Shown here: positions 9,395-17,314 of the stretch, piece after piece
How positions within the stretch are numbered: position 1 is the first letter of the stretch
Layout: each line of letters starts with the position of its first letter
Source: Candidatus Omnitrophota bacterium
GTDB lineage: Bacteria; Omnitrophota; Omnitrophia; Omnitrophales; Aquincolibacteriaceae
Length of the DNA: 64,000 nt
Assembly: GCA_020632475.1 (NCBI GenBank)
Contig: JACKFM010000001.1
Coordinates: 744,001 to 808,000 of the forward strand
Direction of reading: 5' to 3'
Made by a program: the position numbers and the translations under genes
The notes under the pieces: model-generated
Told to the model about the DNA's origin: nothing
Databases searched by the model: none
What the model saw: only the letters and a program-made list of their open reading frames with translations

Positions 9395-10357
9395 ATGGAT
9401 ATTATCTTCCGCCCCGAATTTCTCCTGCATGATACGGGAATGCATCCCGAAAATAAAAAACGGCTGGAAACCTGGGCCCAAAGTCCGTGTGCGGAAATTC
9501 CCTACGATGAATCGCTGCCCGGGTTAATTCACACCGAGTCTTACATCCGTAGTGTCCGGGATCTCTGCCTTGCCGGTGGTGGACATTTGGATGCCGATAC
9601 CGTTGTCTCAGGCCGGAGTTATGAATCGGCTGTTCTGGCCGCTGCCGCCACCGTGCTGGCTTCCCGGACGCAGAACTTTGCATTGGTGCGTCCTCCCGGC
9701 CATCATGCTCACCCTGACAAAGCGAGTGGTTTTTGTATCTTCAATAATATTGCCATCGCGGTTCAAAAGCTGGTCAATGAAAATAAACGGGTTCTGATCT
9801 TTGACTTTGACGGTCATCTTGGCGACGGAACGGAAAAAATTTTTTATGAATCAGATCAAGTTTTATATTGGTCGCTGCATCAATCTCCGGCGTTTCCCTA
9901 CTGGGGTGATGAACATCAGATCGGTGAGGGAGCAGGGAAGGGATATACGCTGAACATGCCGTTACCTCCGGCAACCGGCGATGATTTATTCTGGAAAGCG
10001 ATCGAGGCCTTGACGCCCATTGCCAAACAGTTTGCACCTGACGTTGTGGCGGTTTCTGCCGGATTTGATGCCCATCAGTTTGATTTGTTATTGGATTTAC
10101 GCTTGAGTGCCGGCATTTTTTACAAGCTCGGTCAATGGCTGCGTAAAAATTTTGACTGCTTTTTTGCGACTCTTGAAGGCGGTTATAATGTCGAACTATT
10201 TCCTCATTGTGTTGATAACTTTCTTTGCGGGGTCAACAACCTGCCTATGGCCTACAAGGAACAGCCCACGGATTCTTCCATGCAGGTCACAGAAGAGTTT
10301 GATTTCAGGCTCCATGCCCTGATTGACCATTTAAAACCGTATTGGAGTTTATCCTAA
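9395..10357 (+). CDS. Histone deacetylase superfamily protein (AcuC/HDAC-like)
   Basis: A 320-residue zinc hydrolase of the arginase/deacetylase fold. It has the catalytic His pair in P-G-H-H-A-H-P-D-K-A-S-G-F-C, the metal ligands in D-F-D-G-H (Asp and His), the third metal Asp in S-A-G-F-D-A-H, and the glycine-rich L-E-G-G-Y-N before the active-site region. In most homologues the metal motif continues H-H-G-D-G-T; here it is H-L-G-D-G-T, but the metal-binding His is kept. Such enzymes remove acetyl groups from lysine side chains or small amides. ATG 9395 is preferred to TTG 9389; no strong ribosome site is visible, consistent with translation following the upstream gene. Confidence 0.9.
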   Translation: MDIIFRPEFLLHDTGMHPENKKRLETWAQSPCAEIPYDESLPGLIHTESYIRSVRDLCLAGGGHLDADTVVSGRSYESAVLAAAATVLASRTQNFALVRPPGHHAHPDKASGFCIFNNIAIAVQKLVNENKRVLIFDFDGHLGDGTEKIFYESDQVLYWSLHQSPAFPYWGDEHQIGEGAGKGYTLNMPLPPATGDDLFWKAIEALTPIAKQFAPDVVAVSAGFDAHQFDLLLDLRLSAGIFYKLGQWLRKNFDCFFATLEGGYNVELFPHCVDNFLCGVNNLPMAYKEQPTDSSMQVTEEFDFRLHALIDHLKPYWSLS

Positions 10358-10396
10358 TTGTTCAGTGGATTTGCGTGGCCTCGCTTCTTTGTAGAA

Positions 10397-10438
10397 TTTA
10401 CACGTCTTTTACATTGCGTTTCTTAAGCATGTTATAAT
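10397..10438 (+). promoter_or_regulatory. Pho box and promoter of phoB
   Basis: TTTACA at 10397-10402 and again at 10408-10413 gives direct repeats with an 11-bp period, as expected for a PhoB/PhoP site. A perfect TATAAT (10433-10438) follows. The same arrangement occurs at 13585 and 15651. It suggests autoregulation of phoBR. Confidence 0.65.
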
Positions 10439-10469
10439 ACGCCTTTATTCAAGGGAGATCACCCCATCC

Positions 10470-11162
10470 ATGGCCAAAGAAAAAATACTCATGATTGAAG
10501 ACGAGAAAAACATCGTCGAACTCGTCAAATATAACCTTGAAGAACAGGGGTATTCGGTTGCCGCGGAAATGCGCGGTGATCAGGGGCTTCAGCGTGCGAT
10601 TAAAGAAATCCCCGATTTAATTCTTTTGGATTTAATGCTTCCGGGCATGAACGGTATTGATATCTGCAAGACCCTAAAAAATAATGAAAAGACTTCGCAT
10701 GTTCCCGTGATTATGCTGACGGCCAAAAGCGAAGAGCTCGATAAGGTTCTGGGACTTGAAATCGGCGCGGATGATTACATGACCAAACCCTTTAGCCCTC
10801 GTGAGCTGGTGGCCAGGATCAAAGCCGTTTTACGCCGGGGTCAGGAGCGTCAGACCGATACGGTGCTAAAAGCGGGAACTCTGGAAGTCGATGATTCGCG
10901 GCATGTGGTTAAGCTGAAAAACAAGGTCGTGGAACTGACGGCCAAAGAATACGATTTGCTTAAGGCCCTGATGGAAGTGAAAGGCCGGGTCGTCACCCGT
11001 GAACATCTTTTAGATCATGTCTGGGGGTATGATCAGTCGCTCAATATTGAAACCCGTACGGTGGACATGCATATCGGACAGCTGCGTAAAAAACTCAAAA
11101 ACGAGGCTGAACGGATTGTGACGGTTAAAAATGTCGGATACCGTTTTGAAATCGATGAATGA
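10470..11162 (+). CDS. phoB: Phosphate regulon response regulator PhoB
   Basis: A 230-residue OmpR/PhoB-type regulator. The receiver domain (1-120) has the acidic pair E-D-E at 10-12, phosphoacceptor Asp54 in L-L-D-L-M-L-P-G, and Lys in the T-K-P-F motif near 106. The winged-helix DNA-binding domain (about 130-228) contains E-L-T-A-K-E-Y-D-L-L and the terminal V-G-Y-R-F. The gene overlaps the next one by four bases (ATGA), showing co-translation with the sensor kinase. Assignment as PhoB rather than a paralogue rests on the adjacent pst-phoU genes and the Pho box upstream. Confidence 0.95.
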   Translation: MAKEKILMIEDEKNIVELVKYNLEEQGYSVAAEMRGDQGLQRAIKEIPDLILLDLMLPGMNGIDICKTLKNNEKTSHVPVIMLTAKSEELDKVLGLEIGADDYMTKPFSPRELVARIKAVLRRGQERQTDTVLKAGTLEVDDSRHVVKLKNKVVELTAKEYDLLKALMEVKGRVVTREHLLDHVWGYDQSLNIETRTVDMHIGQLRKKLKNEAERIVTVKNVGYRFEIDE

Positions 11163-12973
11163 TCCGCGAGGAATCAATGTTCGCTTATTTTGAAAAGAGT
11201 TTCAGCCGCCGTCTGACCTTCTCTTACCTGGCCATTTTCTTCACCGTTTTTTTAAGCATGGGCTTTTTTATTGTTAGAAGCCTAAAGCATGAAGCGCTCT
11301 CCAATTTAACTTCTTCTTTGACTTCTGAAATCCGCCTGCTTGATCCCATCGTCCGCCCTATGCTGGATGAGAATAGTGATCCCCTTGAGATGCAGCAGAA
11401 AATCACAGTGCTCGGCAGGGATTTGGGCACTCGTATCACCATTATTCATGATGACGGAGTAGTTCTTGCAGACTCGCAAAGAACGCCGGATGAAGTCCGT
11501 CAGATGGATAATCATCGTAACCGTCCTGAAATCAGAATCGCCTTTGAAGGTGGAGTCGGTACCAGTGCCCGCTACAGCACCACGGTAGGGGAAAAAATGT
11601 TATACGCCGCGGCACCGTTGATGCGCGACGGAAAGGTGTCGGGAGTGATCCGTGCGGCTTTGCCGCTTAGAAAAGTTGAGCATGTGCTGGCGGCAGCGGA
11701 GAAACCGATTCAAATCGGTCTTTGGTTAGGTGCATTTTTGGTTCTTGTGATGAGTTTTTGGGTGGCGCGTTATCAGACCAAACGGATCGGAGAGATCACG
11801 AAAGCGGCTGAGCGTTATGCTAAGGGAGATTTAAAGAAAAAGATTTTTATTGATGCCAAAGATGAAATTCGTATCTTGGCCGATTCCATGAATTATATGG
11901 CCATTTCGCTTCAGCAGCGGATTGAGGAGATTGAGGCTGAAAAAACAAAACTAGCCGCGATTCTTGAAAATATGGCCGAAGGAATGATTGCCGTTGATCA
12001 TGAGCGCCATATTTTGATGATTAATACCAGCGTCGAGAAAATGTTCGGCATTTCACGCAGCGAAATGATCGGCCGCAGTCTGATTGAAACCATCCGCAAT
12101 CCCAAAATTGATCTGATGATGGAGCAGGCCGTAGCCGGCCGGACCATTGCTTCACAGGAAATTGAGCTCCTGCATCCTGAGGGAAAGGTGCTTAATGCCA
12201 ATGCGGTCGGTATCGGGAGTAAAAATAAACAGGTGGCCGGGATTCTGGTTTTGCATGATATGACCAAGATCCGTAAACTGGAAAAATTAAGGACCGAATT
12301 TGTGGCGAATGTCTCCCATGAGCTTAAGACGCCGCTGACGACACTTAAGGGTTTTATTGAAACACTTTTAAGCGGGGCCTTGCGTGACGGTGAAAAGGCA
12401 AAAAGTTTTTTAACGATGATGGAGACCGATACCGATCGTCTGACAAGGTTGATCGACGATCTTTTAGAACTTTCCAAGATCGAATCCAAGGAAATACCGC
12501 TTAATCTGGCACCGCTTAATATTGGCCTTGAGTTTGACCGCGTGATTAACCGCATGCGTCCCGGCATCGAGAAAAAACAAATATTTTGTGTAAATCAGAT
12601 TTTAAGCGGACAAATTCCGAGTGTGATGGGGGACCGCGATAAGCTTGAACAAGTGATTATTAACCTGCTGGATAATGCGGTCAAATTTAACCGCCAGAGC
12701 GGGCACTTGATGGTTAGTGCCGTTTTATTGAAAGATCGCGTGAGAGTTTCGGTTCAGGATACGGGAATGGGCATTCCCAAAGAAGACCGCGAACGCATCT
12801 TTGAACGTTTTTTTCGTGTGGATAAAGCGCGATCCCGTGAATTGGGCGGAACCGGTTTAGGGTTGTCGATTGTGAAACATATTATTGAAGCGCATGGAGG
12901 GGCCGTGAGCTGTGAGAGCGAAGTAGGGAAAGGCTCGACGTTCTCTTTTACGCTTAAGGTTGCGCCTGTTTGA
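11159..12973 (+). CDS. phoR: Phosphate regulon sensor histidine kinase PhoR
   Basis: A 604-residue membrane kinase. The first helix (about 20-40) precedes a periplasmic domain, the second lies near 180-200, and then come HAMP, PAS (about 265-370), HisKA and HATPase domains. The phosphoacceptor is His387 in V-S-H-E-L-K-T-P-L. The ATP domain has the N box (L-L-D-N-A-V-K-F-N), G1 (D-T-G-M-G-I) and G2 (G-G-T-G-L-G-L). The longer extracellular domain resembles PhoR of Bacillus more than the short E. coli form. ATG 11159 overlaps the phoB stop; ATG 11177, with a GAGGA site before it, is a good alternative start. Confidence 0.93.
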   Translation: MIREESMFAYFEKSFSRRLTFSYLAIFFTVFLSMGFFIVRSLKHEALSNLTSSLTSEIRLLDPIVRPMLDENSDPLEMQQKITVLGRDLGTRITIIHDDGVVLADSQRTPDEVRQMDNHRNRPEIRIAFEGGVGTSARYSTTVGEKMLYAAAPLMRDGKVSGVIRAALPLRKVEHVLAAAEKPIQIGLWLGAFLVLVMSFWVARYQTKRIGEITKAAERYAKGDLKKKIFIDAKDEIRILADSMNYMAISLQQRIEEIEAEKTKLAAILENMAEGMIAVDHERHILMINTSVEKMFGISRSEMIGRSLIETIRNPKIDLMMEQAVAGRTIASQEIELLHPEGKVLNANAVGIGSKNKQVAGILVLHDMTKIRKLEKLRTEFVANVSHELKTPLTTLKGFIETLLSGALRDGEKAKSFLTMMETDTDRLTRLIDDLLELSKIESKEIPLNLAPLNIGLEFDRVINRMRPGIEKKQIFCVNQILSGQIPSVMGDRDKLEQVIINLLDNAVKFNRQSGHLMVSAVLLKDRVRVSVQDTGMGIPKEDRERIFERFFRVDKARSRELGGTGLGLSIVKHIIEAHGGAVSCESEVGKGSTFSFTLKVAPV

Positions 12974-12983
12974 GGTTTTTGAA

Positions 12984-13532
12984 TTGAAAAAAACAAACGT
13001 CTTATACCTGGTTCTTGGAGTCATGCTGTTTGGATTAAATTCATGCAGCACAGTGCCGTCGGCGACCCTGACGAGCGATGAGCGTGAAAATTACCGTAAG
13101 TCCTCAGATGTGATCCTTACCGCAGAACCGATCAAGGTCACCGCTATCCGGGTCGGACAAACCATTGACGCCATTGAGGGATCGCCCGAAGAGATCGGCC
13201 TGGCACAAGCGGTCGTGCTTTTTAGAATTGAACGGGTCTTAAAAGGTGATTTTACCAAAGTCAAGACGGGCGGGGCCTCCGTGACTCAGCAGGCTTTGCA
13301 GGCCATTAAACAAAAAGAAATTCTGAAGGTGTTGACCCTTGATTTTAAAGACCCGGACGAAATCATTCAAAAAGAATGGTTGAGTATAGCTGTCCGGGAT
13401 CCGGAGATATTATTTTTAATCCCGGTACGAATGTGGGATTCGCCCCGTCCCGAAAAATTCAAACTCTACCTCAAACGAATGCCCGAAGACCCTTCCAGCT
13501 ATCTCTTCCTTGGACGTGAATCTGTAAAGTAA
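12984..13532 (+). CDS. Small lipoprotein of the Pho locus, function unknown
   Basis: A 182-residue protein not recognised as a known family. It is read from TTG 12984, 8 bases after TGAGG, which gives a clear lipoprotein signal: two Lys, a hydrophobic stretch, then L-N-S-C with Cys about residue 21. The mature part is hydrophilic, with a V-L-F-R-I-E-R-V-L-K-G-D-F segment near the middle, and would be anchored in the outer or inner membrane. A longer TTG start at 12960 overlaps phoR and would spoil the signal peptide. It lies 10 bases after phoR, probably in the same transcript, so a role in phosphate stress is inferred from position only. Confidence 0.75.
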   Translation: MKKTNVLYLVLGVMLFGLNSCSTVPSATLTSDERENYRKSSDVILTAEPIKVTAIRVGQTIDAIEGSPEEIGLAQAVVLFRIERVLKGDFTKVKTGGASVTQQALQAIKQKEILKVLTLDFKDPDEIIQKEWLSIAVRDPEILFLIPVRMWDSPRPEKFKLYLKRMPEDPSSYLFLGRESVK

Positions 13533-13584
13533 CGTTTATCTCGTCGAATTCAGACCCGGATCAGCCTCTAAAGGATAGTGCCTC

Positions 13585-13638
13585 TTTACCTTCTTTTTAC
13601 CTCTTCGTCATTCCTCCCTGACAGTCCTTGCCTAAAGT
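13585..13638 (+). promoter_or_regulatory. Pho-box-like repeat before three small genes
   Basis: TTTACC at 13585-13590 and 13596-13601 repeats with the same 11-bp period as the sites at 10397 and 15651. A possible -10, TAAAGT, is at 13633-13638. The spacing from box to -10 (31 bases) is close to that before the porin gene (30 bases). Confidence 0.5.
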
Positions 13639-13662
13639 ATTGATCAAAAACAGGAGAATCTT

Positions 13663-13875
13663 ATGTATCGAAGACAACTCGTGCTGGCAGGACTTAAGAG
13701 ACAATATCAATTACTGGATGAATTGATTACGGGGATTCAATGGAAATCACCGCTTGAGCTTGAAGACTGTCTGTTTTGTTTTGAACGCACCTCGCGTGTC
13801 GCTAAAAATCTGAAAAAACTAAGAGAGATCCATAAAAAAGATATCGCCGATCACAGACAACTTCTAATGCGTTAA
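13663..13875 (+). CDS. Small protein, 70 residues, function unknown
   Basis: Starts at ATG 13663 after AGGAGAATCTT, a good ribosome site. The product is rich in Leu, Lys and Arg and probably helical throughout, with two Cys close together (D-C-L-F-C-F). It has no signal peptide or membrane segment. It is the first of three short genes placed between phoR and pstS, downstream of a Pho-box-like repeat, so a phosphate-stress role is possible. Confidence 0.6.
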   Translation: MYRRQLVLAGLKRQYQLLDELITGIQWKSPLELEDCLFCFERTSRVAKNLKKLREIHKKDIADHRQLLMR

Positions 13876-13899
13876 ACAACACAAAAAGGAGACGATGTG

Positions 13900-14115
13900 A
13901 TGAAAACACAGAATCCTGTTTTAGATGAGCAGAAGAAAGTTTTAAAGCGTGTTGAGCTTGTCCTGCAAAATCCGGTTTTTTATAGCTTTGATGGTTCTGA
14001 AAAAAGTGTTGGCGAAGTTCCCCGGGATCTTTATGAGAATTTTCTTCGAAGCGGGGATGTTCCGCAGTCCCGTATGGCCATGAACCGGAGCGGACTTTAC
14101 ACGGATTTTATCTGA
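13900..14115 (+). CDS. Small protein, 71 residues, function unknown
   Basis: Starts at ATG 13900, 8 bases after AAAGGAG; a GTG immediately before it is also in frame. The first half is predicted helical (L-D-E-Q-K-K-V-L-K-R-V-E) and the second half is loop-rich and ends R-S-G-L-Y-T-D-F-I. It is cytoplasmic by lack of any signal. It follows the previous small gene by 24 bases and is likely co-transcribed with it. No family recognised. Confidence 0.6.
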   Translation: MKTQNPVLDEQKKVLKRVELVLQNPVFYSFDGSEKSVGEVPRDLYENFLRSGDVPQSRMAMNRSGLYTDFI

Positions 14116-14178
14116 ACATCATACGGATTTGAGGCGGGGGATTTAGTTTATCACCAATAGTTTTACGGGGAGGGATGG

Positions 14179-14406
14179 ATGATGGATACGGATTATTATT
14201 TTGCAAAGATCAGAAAACAGCAGTCGGTGTTGGTCAACTTGATGCAGAAACTCGAAAAAGAAAATCAATTTGATGAAGATCTGCATGAGCTTTATGAGGA
14301 TGCCACGAAAAAAGTGGAAAAAGACCTCAAGGCGCTTCAACGGGTTGCTACTGAAAATTTACTGAAAGAAATCGGATTTCGTACGGAGACAAAAAATTTT
14401 GAATAA
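14179..14406 (+). CDS. Small coiled-coil protein, 75 residues, function unknown
   Basis: Two adjacent ATG codons (14179 and 14182) follow a GGGGAGGGA ribosome site. The product has heptad-like spacing of hydrophobic residues and many Lys and Glu (L-M-Q-K-L-E-K-E-N, then A-T-K-K-V-E-K-D-L-K-A-L), suggesting a helical hairpin. It is the third short gene of the group and may bind a partner of the phosphate system; this is only inference. Confidence 0.55.
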   Translation: MMDTDYYFAKIRKQQSVLVNLMQKLEKENQFDEDLHELYEDATKKVEKDLKALQRVATENLLKEIGFRTETKNFE

Positions 14407-14429
14407 TCAAAGAATTGAAATTTCTCATA

Positions 14430-14545
14430 GAGCCGGCTCACAACCGCAAATCAAAGAGGACACCTCCCTTGGTCTCTTTGTAAGAGCCGGCTCTCCCCCC
14501 TTATTTATAGAACTAGTGCTCCGTCAATGCCGGATTGGGGCATTG
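14430..14545 (+). other. Structured region before the first pstS
   Basis: The palindrome gagccggctc occurs at 14430-14439 and 14483-14492, with caaagag and ctctttg between them able to pair, so one long stem can form. A second hairpin, caatgcc/ggcattg, is at 14525-14531 and 14539-14545. This may terminate the small-gene transcript or shape the pstS leader. No Pho box is seen here. Confidence 0.45.
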
Positions 14546-14627
14546 TTACGGACACTTGTGCCGCGAACCCGTTTTTTTGATCGCTGACGCGGTGCTCAAC
14601 CCAACAAAACCTAAGAGGAGGTTAGTA

Positions 14628-15608
14628 ATGAAGTCAAAGAAGAATCATGGAATTAAATGGTGGATTGTCGCAGTGGCCCTTGTGAGTGCCGTTCCCTCCT
14701 CGGTCAAGGCCGCAGTCGAGGTGGATCCCAATATCCCCGAATATCAATCTGCAGGCAGCGTTTCCGGAAATATGAACAGCGTGGGTTCGGATACCCTGAA
14801 TAACCTCATGACTTACTGGGCTGAAGCTTATCAGGGCATCTATCCGAGCGTGAATGTTCAAATTGAAGGTAAAGGCTCTTCAACGGCACCCCCGGCTCTG
14901 ATTGAAGGAACCTCGCAGCTTGGACCGATGAGCCGTCCGATGAAATCCGCGGAACAGGATGCCTTTGAAGCAAAATACGGCTATAAACCGACGACGATTC
15001 GTGTGGCCATTGATGCCTTGGCGGTTTTTGCCCATAAAGACAATCCGGTTCACGGTCTGACCATGCAGCAGGTTGACAGTATTTTCTCCAACACCTATGC
15101 GCGTGGTGGTGCAGACATTTCAACATGGGGACAAGTGGGACTCGGCGGCCCCTGGGCAAACATGCCGGTTTCGCTTTATGGAAGAAATAGTGCTTCCGGA
15201 ACCTATGCCTTTTTTAAGGAACATGCGATGAAAAAAGGGGACTATAAAGTCAGCGTCAAAGAACAGCCCGGCTCATCGGCCGTGGTGCAGGGGGTTTCAA
15301 CGGATCTGGGCGGTGTCGGCTATTCCGGGATTGGGTATGTCACCTCCGGTGTGAAGGCGCTTGCCATTGCCGGAGATGACGGCGTGATGTATGACGCAAA
15401 TCTTGAAAACAGCGTCAGCGGCAATTATCCGCTTGCCCGCTTTCTTTATATTAATGTGAACAAGAAACCCAATGAACCCCTCGACAAACTGACCCTGGAA
15501 TTCTTAAAGCTGGTTCTTTCTAAGAAGGGGCAGGAAATCGTGGTCAAAGACGGCTATTTCCCGTTGCCGGCCGGAGTCATTGAAGAAGAACTTGAAAAAT
15601 TAGCCTAA
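14628..15608 (+). CDS. pstS: Phosphate ABC transporter substrate-binding protein PstS, copy 1
   Basis: A 326-residue periplasmic phosphate-binding protein with a signal peptide (K-K-N-H-G, a hydrophobic run, cleavage after V-K-A about residue 25). Family motifs are N-S-V-G-S-D-T-L-N-N-L, G-K-G-S-S-T-A-P-P-A-L, Q-L-G-P-M-S-R and the G-R-N-S-A-S-G-T-Y loop that contacts phosphate in PstS proteins. ATG 14628 follows AGGAGG at 6 bases, a strong site; upstream in-frame codons would lose the signal peptide. A close paralogue lies at 17315 on the other side of the porin gene. Confidence 0.93.
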   Translation: MKSKKNHGIKWWIVAVALVSAVPSSVKAAVEVDPNIPEYQSAGSVSGNMNSVGSDTLNNLMTYWAEAYQGIYPSVNVQIEGKGSSTAPPALIEGTSQLGPMSRPMKSAEQDAFEAKYGYKPTTIRVAIDALAVFAHKDNPVHGLTMQQVDSIFSNTYARGGADISTWGQVGLGGPWANMPVSLYGRNSASGTYAFFKEHAMKKGDYKVSVKEQPGSSAVVQGVSTDLGGVGYSGIGYVTSGVKALAIAGDDGVMYDANLENSVSGNYPLARFLYINVNKKPNEPLDKLTLEFLKLVLSKKGQEIVVKDGYFPLPAGVIEEELEKLA

Positions 15609-15650
15609 CTCATTTTATAGCAAAGGCTTATTGAGGATTTCGAGATTCGC

Positions 15651-15703
15651 TTTACATAGAATTTACACGACGCTCATATGGATCATAAGCCAAAAAATAT
15701 AAT
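15651..15703 (+). promoter_or_regulatory. Pho box and promoter of the porin gene
   Basis: TTTACA at 15651-15656 and 15662-15667 repeats with an 11-bp period, matching the site before phoB including the flanking tagaa spacer. TATAAT is at 15698-15703. This predicts phosphate-starvation control of the porin and second pstS. Confidence 0.65.
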
Positions 15704-15821
15704 TTGAGCCGGTTAAATAAGTTTTGAATAGAAAAAATGGTTTTTTATTCAAATTTTAAAAAAGCATTAACTTAACAACAAAACATTGCCGTGAGGCAAT
15801 CCTAGCAGGAGGAAGAAAAGA

Positions 15822-17216
15822 ATGAGAAAACATCCCATCACTAAAGCTCTCGGAGGATTTGCAGTATTTCTGATGCTGCTCAATCCGACTGTTCACGCGG
15901 ACGAAGCCAAGCTGATTTCGATGGTCGAAAAGCTTGAGAAGCAGATGTCCAGCATGCAACGGACGATTGACGATCAGAACAAGAAAATCCGCACTCTGGA
16001 AAGCCGCGGCGGTGCCGAAAAATCCGGTTCTGAAGAAGGCATGAAGATTGACCATGCTGACTTTGATAATAACCTTAAAGAAAGCCTTGGCGATGCCAGC
16101 AAATGGCTTAAAGGCCTGAATTTTAAAGGTGATTACCGTCTTCGTTATGAAGGTCAGAGCGAATCGGGTAAATCTCAGAATAGCACCAATGACCGCAACC
16201 GTTTCCGCTATCGTCTGCGTTTTGGATTTGAAAAGACCTTTAGCGAGGAATTTAAAGTGGGTTGGCGCCTTGCTTCCGGCGATTTGGCTGGGATCACCTC
16301 CACGAACCAGACCTTTGACTCCAATTTCGGTTATAAATCGATTGTCACCGATTTAGCCTATGCCACCTATGTCCCGAATTGGGCCAAGGTCGGCATTATC
16401 AATCAGCTTGAAATTACCGGCGGTAAGTTTGCTAATCCGTTTACCGAAGGTTCATCCATGATGATTTGGGATGGCGATGTGACACCTGAAGGTATCTATG
16501 AAAAGATTCAGCTTAAATTGCTCAAGACCGAGGGTGTTGATGTTGATCTTAGCTTTTTAGCTGGTCAAATGGTGCTTGAAGAAGGAAGCGGTTCTGATCA
16601 TGATGATGCCGAATTATTTGCTTACCAGGGTGGTTTTGAAACAACCATGTATGTGCCTGGAATGTCTAATCCGGTTGAAATGAAGAACCTTGCATCCTTC
16701 TATGATTATATGGATTTTAACTTACCGGGTAACTTTGCCGCAACAAACGGTAACTTTACCGGAACCGGTAATCAATCTACCCGGTTGGCCTCTGCATTTG
16801 CAGTATTTGAAATCTATAACGAGCTTTCTTTTCAGGCCGGTCCTTTGCCTAAATCGACGATCTTTTTTGATTGGGCTAAAAACGTGGCCGAGAATGCTAA
16901 TGATGCACAGGGTGGCGGGTACAATACTTCTTGGGGACTGGGTTATAAACTCGGAAAAGCCAAGAAAAAAGGTACCTGGCAGCTTAGCTATGAATACTAC
17001 AACATTGAAGCCAACGCTGTTCCCGGTGTATTTGCTGACAGTGACTTCGGACATGCCGACCGCCGTGGAAGCGTGTTCAAGGGTGCTTATGCATTGACGG
17101 ATAATTTACAGCTCGGTGCAGCAGCATTTTTCACCAGACCGATTTCGTCTGAGCATGATTTAACCGTAGATACCAAAAGAAGTCTTTTCCAGGTTGATTT
17201 GGTCTGGAAGATCTAG
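15822..17216 (+). CDS. Outer-membrane porin of the Pho locus
   Basis: A 464-residue protein with a signal peptide ending V-H-A (about residue 26) and a short coiled coil (about 30-65, K-L-E-K-Q-M-S-S-M-Q), followed by a long region of alternating polar and hydrophobic residues typical of beta strands, such as F-K-G-D-Y-R-L-R-Y-E and W-Q-L-S-Y-E-Y. The end, F-Q-V-D-L-V-W-K-I, fits a final strand. The coiled-coil-plus-barrel plan is known for putative porins that may contact peptidoglycan. Its position between two pstS genes and behind a Pho box suggests phosphate uptake across the outer membrane, the role of OprP in Pseudomonas; OprP homology itself cannot be claimed by eye. Confidence 0.82.
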   Translation: MRKHPITKALGGFAVFLMLLNPTVHADEAKLISMVEKLEKQMSSMQRTIDDQNKKIRTLESRGGAEKSGSEEGMKIDHADFDNNLKESLGDASKWLKGLNFKGDYRLRYEGQSESGKSQNSTNDRNRFRYRLRFGFEKTFSEEFKVGWRLASGDLAGITSTNQTFDSNFGYKSIVTDLAYATYVPNWAKVGIINQLEITGGKFANPFTEGSSMMIWDGDVTPEGIYEKIQLKLLKTEGVDVDLSFLAGQMVLEEGSGSDHDDAELFAYQGGFETTMYVPGMSNPVEMKNLASFYDYMDFNLPGNFAATNGNFTGTGNQSTRLASAFAVFEIYNELSFQAGPLPKSTIFFDWAKNVAENANDAQGGGYNTSWGLGYKLGKAKKKGTWQLSYEYYNIEANAVPGVFADSDFGHADRRGSVFKGAYALTDNLQLGAAAFFTRPISSEHDLTVDTKRSLFQVDLVWKI

Positions 17217-17225
17217 TTTAACCAC

Positions 17226-17264
17226 GGTAACGCTGCCGGCCGACATGGCCGGCAGCCGTTTACC
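17226..17264 (+). terminator. Strong hairpin between porin and second pstS
   Basis: A 10-bp perfect stem, gctgccggcc (17232-17241) with ggccggcagc (17247-17256), is extended by ggtaa and ttacc on its flanks. There is no T tract, so it may attenuate transcription or protect the upstream mRNA rather than stop it fully. Confidence 0.6.
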
Positions 17265-17314
17265 CAACTAACTTACTATTGAAAACTCAGTAGAACGAAG
17301 CAGGAGCATGATGT

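Noticed and set aside
14399..14587. A 62-codon plus-strand open frame before pstS
   Set aside because: It runs through the palindromes of the leader, has no ribosome site and no recognisable product.
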